Below, piece after piece: positions 56,151 through 62,000 of a stretch of DNA of 62,000 nucleotides. Every line of letters begins with the position of its first letter. Within the stretch, counting starts at the first letter, position 1. The stretch is from Symsagittifera roscoffensis (Eukaryota > Xenacoelomorpha > Acoela > Convolutidae). The stretch is from assembly GCF_963678635.1 (NCBI RefSeq), contig NC_087063.1, positions 28,408,599 to 28,470,598 of the forward strand, in the 5' to 3' direction. Position numbers and translations under genes: made by a program. The notes below the pieces were generated by a model. It saw only the letters and a list, made by a program, of their open reading frames with translations. It was not told the DNA's origin and made no database searches.

Positions 56151-57784
56151 ACCTCGACCGGGGAATTCACGGTTGGCAACTCGTCTAAACTATTAAATTT
56201 CAATCCATTTTGTTATCACCTACTCCAATTATGGAGTGGTTGTCTTCAATCAACCTTTGATGTGCTTTAATTTCTTTTAGTTTAAATCAACTTATTGCAA
56301 ATGATTTTAAAACGTTTTCTGAGAAGCAACGGAAAATTTACTCTTCAGCATTTTTTAAACAAATTGTTTTCTTAGTTGTTTTCTCACGCTTATAAGCTTT
56401 CTTCATAACATGCCTCGACAAACTGAACAGCTTTTTGCAAGTCCTTGGATAATATGATAACTGTAGAAGAAGTTGTTTCTTATGCGTTTTTACTTATTTC
56501 ATCTACTAAATAAACTCAAATTCCAATTTTTAAACTCACTTCAAAGAGATATCATGTTTCTTTTCTTTCTAAACCATATATTTTCACTTCCTTGAATTGC
56601 CTTCATTTTCCTGCCCTTCAGACAATTTTGGCTCCAACATCCTAAAGTTCAACTGAAATTGTCAGCGTTGAGAAATGATCAAAAATTGTATTCTACTCAC
56701 TAACATCATCTTGATGGTGTTAAAATGGTTAAAACTTTCCTTTTTTTGATAGCTTTATGTTTCGTTTTTTTTTGGATTATTATTTTTTTTGGCTTTGCAG
56801 TTGATTTTTGCTATTTTCTATTTAATTATCAGTTATCAGACTTTACTTTTGATTTATATAATTTAATGTTTTAGAAAAGAAACTCGATCCTCCATAAAAA
56901 TTTGGGTCAATAATGTGTCCTAATTTTTCAAAAATTGATTGTCCTTTTATCATTGCTTAAGTGACATAGGAGTTCAAAAGAAAATTTCTAGTCAAACTTG
57001 TGGTGTATTTGATCTTCACGTTTCTTTGCAATCTTAGTTGTGACTGTTTGATGACCCAATACATAGTAAGATTTGACGAAGCATATCACCTAAGTTTGCA
57101 ATGACATTTCGGACAAACCCTACGTCCAATGTTTTTTTGTGAGCCCAGAAAACAAAATTTTGATTCACATTGACGATCTTAAAAAGAAAAAAACCAATCA
57201 AATCTGGAGAAGAAATCAAGGTTTGTCCGCTGATTATCTGTAATTCATCCAGAAATCAATGGTTTTACACAGCAAAACAGAGCATTCATTTTTACCACAC
57301 GGTTGCCTAGTAAATGGCTCATTAATTTTCTCTATCAAATTTGCAACTTTTTGTGTATCGGAGAAACTGGTCAGGACTTACATTGACAAGCAATTTTTTA
57401 CACGCTTACAAACTTTCCAAAAACGTTTATCGGTTCTCAGTCGTTTCCCGCCAATCTATCTTTGTTAAATTTTAAATTTCTAGGAAAAATATTTTTCTTT
57501 TTTTCACATCAAAGCTTGCAGATTACTCATAACAGCTTCACAATAAGGTTTCTAGTATTTAAGACACCAGGTCACAGAACGTATCAATTTGGTAATCTCG
57601 CCCTTTTATTATTAGGGATCAACCTTACAATCTTCCCCCTAAGTGAACTATTGTAGAATGCCCTGTGGTTAGTTTTGGACGAATCTAGGCTAGACTCAAA
57701 GTTAGTCTATGAAAGGGAATTGTACGGTTGATCCTTTATTAGATAAAGTCAATATTTTATAACATTGAATATTTAAGATATTTT
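56151..57784. other. AT-rich DNA, weak exon-like frames only
   Basis: A minus-strand frame at 57219-57034 follows an acceptor-like GGTTTTTTCTTTTTAAG and has a donor-like ACTTAG|GTGATA. Its peptide (IVNVNQNFVFWAHKKTLDVG) looks exon-like but matches nothing I know. A plus-strand frame at 57259-57468 has no support. Confidence 0.3.
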
Positions 57785-58212
57785 TTTTCAGTCAGTTTTC
57801 AACGATCGGAACAATAGCTTTTAACAAAAACATTTTTATGCCCAATTGAAGATATCGACTCCCTTAAATCAAATTGAAAATGATATTTTACCTCCAATCA
57901 TTGGGAGTTCGAAAATTGCCAATTTGGCCATGCTCTGGACTAATTCATGCATGCACGTTTTGGAAATTTAATCCATAATCGTGAAATATTAACTCAAATT
58001 ATCTATGCGCGGCCAAAAATTCTGCACAACAAAATTGTTCCAAATTGAATTGAGGCTAGCTAATCGATGGTAAGAAGTTTCATACGTGATTTTGATATTG
58101 TCCAAAAACTCTAGCTTTTCAAAATGTTTCCCCAAAAATTTTTCGAAATAGATTAATGAGCAGTCGGAACATTCAGGGCTTTGCCCTGATATATGAGCAG
58201 TCTTGTTTTGAG
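57785..58212. repeat. Hairpin-ended dispersed repeat, copy 2
   Basis: It contains ATTGAAGATATCGACTCCC, CCAATTTGGCCATGCTCT, CCAAATTGAATTGAGGCTAG, and ends with CAGTCGGAACATTCAGGGCT TTGCCCTGATATATGAGCAG, where TCAGGGC-TTT-GCCCTGA is a perfect stem-loop. Confidence 0.75.
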
Positions 58213-58434
58213 ACTATTTAGGTCGTAGCTTATCCAAAAAGCATTCGCATTCTATGGCAGATTTCTCATAACAGCTTCACGATCAATTTTTCACCGCGTG
58301 AAACCGAGAAGACACAAACTTAACGTACTTAACGTTCCCTGACACCATTTCGGCTGTTTTTTTTGTGCGAACGTCATTAACTTTGGTATAGCACCAGTTT
58401 TGTCTCGAATTTCGAAAACGGAAAAATTTTTCTT

Positions 58435-58895
58435 GGGGTGAATTTTTATATTCATTCAATATTGGCGATCGAAATAATAGTTTTTAACAAAAAAAAGGTA
58501 AGCCCCATTGAAGATTTCGACTCCCTGAAAAAAATGTTATAAATTATTTTACCTCCGACATTTTTGGAAATTAGAGAACTTGAAAAATACCAATTTAGCC
58601 GAACTCTTGACATACTTATGCCCGCTTTGTAGATTTTTTTTCATACTGCTGAAAGCGTAACGCCAATTATTTATGCATGGCAAGTTATCCCTTTCAAGAA
58701 AATTGACCCAAATTGAGTTGAGGCCAGCTAATCGGTAGTATTATTTTGGTACGATTCAGTTTTTCACACTTGATCCTTGATTTTGCCCAAAATTTATTGT
58801 GTTTCAAAATTTTTGTTTCCTAAAAACTAATCAGTATGGTGCAGTCGAAATATTCAAGGCTTTGCTCTGATATACTAGCGGTCTCGTTTTGACAT
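58435..58895. repeat. Hairpin-ended dispersed repeat, copy 3
   Basis: It aligns with copy 2 about 650 bases away in the same orientation: ATTGAAGATTTCGACTCCCT, AATTGAGTTGAGGCCAGCTA, and the end CAGTCGAAATATTCAAGGCT TTGCTCTGATATACTAGCGG. The terminal hairpin is degraded. Confidence 0.75.
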
Positions 58896-59296
58896 CAATC
58901 GGCTATTTGGTTTCAGCATACTGAAAAAGCATAGTTTTTTTGTTTTACATATTCAGTGATTTTTCAATGGTTTGCTTGGATGTTTTTTTGATGTCTTGGA
59001 TAGTTAATTTTTTTGAAATTACAGTGGATTCAATTTTGTAATGCTTTTACGAGTTTTTTATAAACTTTTTTGTTTCTTTTTGAATTTGTTTCTATGATTT
59101 TTTTATGTCATTTTTTGAAATAATGGGAAGGAAGGCCCTTTTTGTTTTTAAACGTTTATTTTTACATTTTTACGTAGTCTTGAAAACCATCGCGGTACTA
59201 TGTTCAGAACTTAAGGATAAGATGGTTAGATCATGGGGAGCGAATGATCATACTAGAAGTAATAGTAATTAAACATGACGACAAAATCAGCTATTT
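58896..59296. other. T-rich DNA, no gene seen
   Basis: Long T runs and no protein-like frame. Confidence 0.5.
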
Positions 59297-59560
59297 TGGG
59301 GAGCGGTGGTGAAGTGGTTACGTCTCCGCCTCTTAATCAAAAGGTTGAATGTTCGAGGACCACCATGATCAGTGCTCATTGCTTGAGGGTAAGGCCACAT
59401 TACCCAGTCCAGAAAAACAACCAAAAAATTGCAGGCAGTTCTTAAGCAGGGACACAACAGCGGTACGCAGTGATGAGCTGTACAGCTCATATGCCTGTCC
59501 TTTCCCTCATGGATAAAATTGTCCTAAAATTACAGACGCCACCAACAAACTACAGCAGTT
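59297..59560 (+). mobile_element. tRNA-derived SINE (tRNA-Lys-like head)
   Basis: A-box-like TGGTGAAGTGGTTA (about 59306-59319), an anticodon-loop-like CTCTTAATC (CTT, as in tRNA-Lys) and a B-box-like TGTTCGAGGACC (about 59350) lie in tRNA order over about 65 bases. An unrelated body follows (TGCTTGAGGGTAAGGCCACA, TACAGCTCATATGCCTGTCC). The cloverleaf is degenerate, so this is not a working tRNA gene but the pol III promoter head of a SINE. Its GC content stands out from the flanks. A minus-strand frame across it is an artefact. Confidence 0.75.
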
Positions 59561-62000
59561 AATCCAGACAAAACTCTCAGTAAGCTTTTCGTAAATTGAT
59601 TTCCTAAAAAAACGAATGGATGAAAAAAGGCAACATTTTTGAGTTGCAGAAGCTTTAGGAGAAAAATATATCAGAAATCGCGGATTTGCGAAAATATTCG
59701 CCTTTTTAAAGGAAAAATTAACTTAACCGGAAATTGGTTTAACAGTCATTTTCCATTTTAAAATCCCAAATCAATTCTAATAAAAACTGACATATGTGAG
59801 GTCAGATTTGAAATTTTTGAATACAAATTAGCACACGGGGACATTAAAGATTGCCATCTGCTTTTAACATCAAAGAATGATGCGCTCGAATTATTTGCAT
59901 TTTCCCTATTTTCACAAAAACAAACGAAAAAAAAACTTATTAACGCAGGTAAGAATCTGATGGTAAAAATTTTGATGGAAAAATATATTCATTGTCCAGT
60001 ATGTGATAAAAAATTATTCAAATAATGCAACAAAAACAATTTGATTGAAACTACAAGAAAAATTTCAAATGAAAGTATTCCGAGGAAGCAGTTTCAAGGT
60101 TTTCAAACCTGTCATCAAGTTGCTAATTAAAGTTTCACCCTTGAGAATCTCGCTTTCCAAGCAAGTATTACAGTATCCGGAACGTCAAATTTTCAGCTTG
60201 TCAAAATTTTTTTTGCTCAATGTATCGAGTGGAATAGAAAACGTCAGCAACTAAATTGATCATCTTAGGAACTGATCATCTTGTATTGAATAAAACCAAG
60301 AAACAAGAATTGTCGCTTTCAACAAAATTAATAAAACAAATTTTCAAAACAATTTGATATAAAAAAAATTGACATTGCAGATTGGGTAGTTTCAGATTTT
60401 AGGTTTTTGCGATACATGAGAAGTTCTAGTGACCCAAAAAATCTTCCAACAGTGATAGCTATGGTGACATTCTATGCAAAAACCATGAAAATATCAATCA
60501 GAGGAGCGTTTTAAAAAATTGATGGATTAAATTGTTTTTTATTACGTTTCCATGTTGAATTAGGCCTTGTACTTAAGAATCAAAGTAAGAACTTATTGAA
60601 TATTTTTTATCAGCAGTTGTGATTCCTTCTTACTGTTTTGAAAATTTTGTCATTTGTTTTTGGCTTCAATCAAATCCAGTCAAAATTCACTTCAGACCTA
60701 ATTAAACGGTTTTGTAAATTGATGTACTGAAAATAAGTTGGTAAAAGATGAATTTAAAATCAGGTTTCGGAGCCTTCAGACAATTTTGGCTTTTTAACTA
60801 GCCATTTTTGACATTGACAAATCTTTTTATTTCATTCAAAAGGTATTATTGTCTTCAGCTTAAATTTAGAAAGATATTTCGCCTGTGATTATTTTTTGCT
60901 AAGTTATGGGGGTTTGAGTTATGCCATTTTGACCAATTTGGGATATATTTTGTTCTATTATATGTTTCACCCTGGTACCAGCAGTTTTCCTTGTTCGTGG
61001 CTCAAATCATATATAGTCAAAATTTACTTCAGACCTAATTAAATGCTTTGCAGTTTGATGTACTGAAAAGAAGACAAGAAACGAAGAAATAAAAATTAAT
61101 CTGTTAAGCTTGGCAAATTGAAAAAAAATTGAAACATACTTTTGAATAACAGATAACAGATTGATTCAGTATAGCAAAAAGTAATGAGATGTTGCTTAAA
61201 GCTAGAAAAATGTTTCAAAATTGTCTTTAATTCAATTTTTTAACGTATTATAAAACCACTGTTATATCATCCATTTTGTCGAGACCAACTTTTAACCAGA
61301 CTGACTTTATACCAAACTACGATAAACAATTTTGATTGACATTTGTAATGACGTTTAGTTTGGTTATAAACATTGATTTAACGGTTTTTCAGCGAAATTT
61401 CGTTTGTTCTAACTGCTTCTTTTTCCAGTTTTCCACAAATTTAAATTATTTTTATAGATTTATTGCATTAATGTCTGTTAAAAGTCGGTCTGGTAAGTGG
61501 TCGGTCCGATTAGAAAAAACCTAGCCCCTACTATGTATTGTACGGCTCGATTCCTTTCGACACAATTGACTAATGCAAGTTTTTTTATTGCAAAAGAAAA
61601 CATTCAGAGGCATAATTTTAAAAAAAATGTATTATGTAGCGTAATTCTTTGTCATTGTAAAATATGACATTGAAACTGTCTTTGATCAATTTTAGACACA
61701 TTTTTCAAGCTATTTTTTTCAGCCATTGGAAAAAAACATTAACTAGTATCCTCAATCATATTTTTTATTACCGAATGAATTGCGACTTTCGACCTACTGG
61801 CTCTCTCTCAATTTACCATCACCTAATCGTACCACGATCAGCTGGTTGCAAACTACTTTATAAAAAATTTTCTGATCATCAACTCAAAATTTACTTTCAA
61901 AATTGTTAAGCAATTTATTTGTCGCCTTGTTCTAGCTTTTGGTTCTAAAAATTGATATTCATCCGATTCCTCGTTTGGTTTGAGTTTTTTATAGAACCTT
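59561..62000. other. AT-rich DNA with one local duplication
   Basis: No gene recognised. Bases about 60675-60735 (CTTCAGACCTAATTAAACGG, TTGATGTACTGAAAATAAG) recur at about 61010-61070 (CTTCAGACCTAATTAAATGC, TTGATGTACTGAAAAGAAG) in the same orientation, 336 bases apart. Small frames at 60045-60254, 61336-61524 and 61664-61909 have no support. Confidence 0.45.

Noticed and set aside
59303-59367. Functional tRNA-Lys gene
   Set aside because: The cloverleaf arms do not pair properly and a SINE body follows directly.
59287-59490. Minus-strand 67-codon frame across the SINE
   Set aside because: The plus strand has tRNA-like promoter boxes; the frame has no family match.
1-62000. CRISPR arrays, bacterial operons or ribosomal RNA genes
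   Set aside because: No regularly spaced palindromic repeats with unique spacers, no Shine-Dalgarno-led gene clusters and no rRNA-like sequence were seen; the window is eukaryotic.

Overview
The window is AT-rich, intron-bearing, repeat-dominated DNA from the nuclear genome of an animal, very probably an invertebrate. The evidence is a spliced Golgi-type carbohydrate sulfotransferase gene with matching GT-AG splice sites and codon phases, a tRNA-derived SINE, a Mutator-like transposase remnant, a non-LTR retrotransposon relic, and a very long Ty3/Gypsy-type LTR element with an envelope gene. There are no prokaryote-style operons. Most long open frames are products of repeats. The species cannot be named from the sequence.

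Left part (1-20 kb). A 1.56-kb CATA/TACA microsatellite is followed by a tract rich in CCGCTCAA, two adjacent fold-back elements (2452-2902), and a decayed 5' fragment of the same LTR family as the giant element (about 3740-4435). The minus strand from 9795 down to 4934 carries at least five exons of a PAPS-dependent carbohydrate sulfotransferase. A sixth, upstream exon is possible at 11737-11858. Codon phases agree at every junction. The genes' introns hold a GGGCGGATTTAG-ended MITE and a hairpin-ended dispersed repeat. From 12 to 20 kb there is a second MITE copy, a minus-strand LINE reverse-transcriptase relic (17.1-17.8 kb) and one candidate membrane-protein exon.

Middle (20.2-34.6 kb). 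Five and a bit tandem copies of a 1.74-kb satellite unit are followed directly by two copies of a 2.8-kb unit. The 2.8-kb units share sequence blocks with the satellite and each carries a decayed Mutator-like (MULE) transposase. The satellite may therefore be an amplified, non-coding derivative of a MULE-containing repeat.

Right part (34.6-62 kb). Short degenerate repeats with CG-containing cores (TTCCGCA, GGTCGAA, GTCGCAA) lead into an 18.86-kb LTR retrotransposon at 37064-55920. It has TG...CA LTRs of 388 and 410 bp and a 4-bp TAAA target duplication. Its order is leader, small basic ORF, gag, protease, RT, RNase H, integrase with a GPY/F module, two tiny hydrophobic ORFs, a Pro/Ser/Thr-rich ORF, an envelope-like glycoprotein in several broken frames, an unrecognised 3' ORF of about 560 codons, and a well-formed 77-bp intron. 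It is broken by many stops and frameshifts, yet the LTRs differ by only about nine substitutions and one 22-bp indel. Beyond it lie two nearby copies of a hairpin-ended repeat, a tRNA-Lys-like SINE at 59.3 kb, and mostly featureless AT-rich DNA.

The best candidate for something undescribed is the giant enveloped Gypsy-like element with its accessory ORFs. The MULE-linked satellite is second.
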